A stretch of DNA of 64,000 bases from Peribacillus butanolivorans (GTDB lineage: Bacteria; Bacillota; Bacilli; Bacillales; DSM-1321). The first letter of the stretch is position 1. Each line of letters starts with the position of its first letter. Below the pieces are notes generated by a model, which was not told where the DNA came from, did not search any database, and saw nothing but the letters and a program-made list of their open reading frames with translations. This document shows, piece after piece, positions 63,823-64,000 of this stretch. The stretch is taken from contig NZ_LGYA01000001.1 in assembly GCF_001273755.1 (NCBI RefSeq), positions 288,001 through 352,000 of the forward strand, given 5' to 3'. A program made the translations under genes and the position numbers.

Positions 63823-64000
63823 ATGGAAGATATCCTTCGCCCGATTTATCAAGAGCGAGCAAGTTTAAAATCTACACTTGGAATCTTGTTAATAGAAAAA
63901 AGAGAAAATAACAGCCCGATTACCGATACATTTGACTACATTCTTTTTGTTATTGTAGATGAAGCAGAAGAGTCAGTGTTTTTAAAACACTACACATACC
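63823..64000 (+). CDS. ygxA: Nucleotidyltransferase-like protein YgxA, 5' part
   Basis: The first 59 codons are visible: MEDILRPIYQERASLKSTLG, then ILLIEKRENNSPITDTFDYILFVIVDEAEE. This matches the N-terminus of YgxA, a putative nucleotidyltransferase-like protein that follows ygzB in Bacillus. ATG at 63823 follows TTGGAGGAA. The gene runs off the right edge of the window. Confidence 0.85.
   Translation, partial: MEDILRPIYQERASLKSTLGILLIEKRENNSPITDTFDYILFVIVDEAEESVFLKHYTY

Overview
This is a chromosomal segment of a low-GC, endospore-forming Bacillaceae bacterium. Nearly all reading frames start with AGGAGG-type ribosome binding sites, and TTG and GTG starts are common. The segment carries spore genes (sspK and a gamma-type SASP). 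Its backbone follows the gene order of the Bacillus subtilis yfhD-yfhS / fabL-perR region: yfhD, yfhE, yfhF, recX, yfhH, sspK, yfhJ, yfhP, mutY, yfhS, fabL, gamma-SASP, ygaB, ntdP, ygaD, ygaE, hemL/gsaB, bcp, perR, ygzB, ygxA. Inserted accessory genes suggest a soil Bacillus such as the Peribacillus/B. simplex group. That species-level placement is an inference. I saw no rRNA, tRNA, CRISPR array, insertion sequence or complete prophage.

Layout. 1-6 kb: a lone phi-LC3-type holin, a secreted NlpC/P60-fold protein that has lost its catalytic residues, a GDYXXLXY/DUF2157 membrane pair, a PadR-DUF1700-DUF4097 cell-envelope operon and a bile-acid-symporter-family transporter. 6-18 kb: an unknown 456-aa helix-turn-helix protein, an MFS exporter, a giant 1561-aa membrane protein with four exact-period 115-aa repeats, a GRDP-like protein with a Ser/Cys tail, a decayed surface-protein remnant, a small excisionase-like protein and an AI-2E family protein. 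18-22.9 kb: a polar amino-acid ABC importer, a LysR regulator and a universal stress protein. 23-28.5 kb: a fatty/acyl-CoA degradation cluster (MerR regulator, SDR, LCAD-like acyl-CoA dehydrogenase, thiolase, acyl-CoA synthetase) behind a textbook MerR-type promoter. 28.5-28.8 kb: a DnaA-box cluster.

28.8-40 kb is the conserved yfh/yga backbone: DNA repair (recX, mutY), spore proteins, enoyl-ACP reductase fabL, nucleotide phosphatase ntdP and ABC exporter ygaD. 40-45.2 kb: an EamA transporter with an attenuator-like leader, then a MarR-controlled efflux operon (HlyD adaptor, DHA2 pump, WrbA-like quinone reductase, small membrane protein). 45.2-53.3 kb: ygaE, an orphan glutamate synthase large subunit and hemL. 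53.4-56.1 kb: a three-gene ABC-2 exporter. 56-59.3 kb: an acyl-CoA thioesterase, then metE under a cobalamin riboswitch with its own terminator. 59.4-64 kb: a K+ channel, bcp, an M29 aminopeptidase, a decayed 2-hydroxyacid dehydrogenase, perR with a near-perfect Per box, ygzB and the 5' end of ygxA.

The points most worth a second look are the triple-dead NlpC/P60 protein beside a holin, the tandem-repeat giant membrane protein, the DnaA-box cluster at 28.6 kb, the orphan glutamate synthase with an odd leader and a palindromic operator, and a 23-bp dispersed repeat that has become part of a coding sequence. I did not find a clearly new multi-gene system.
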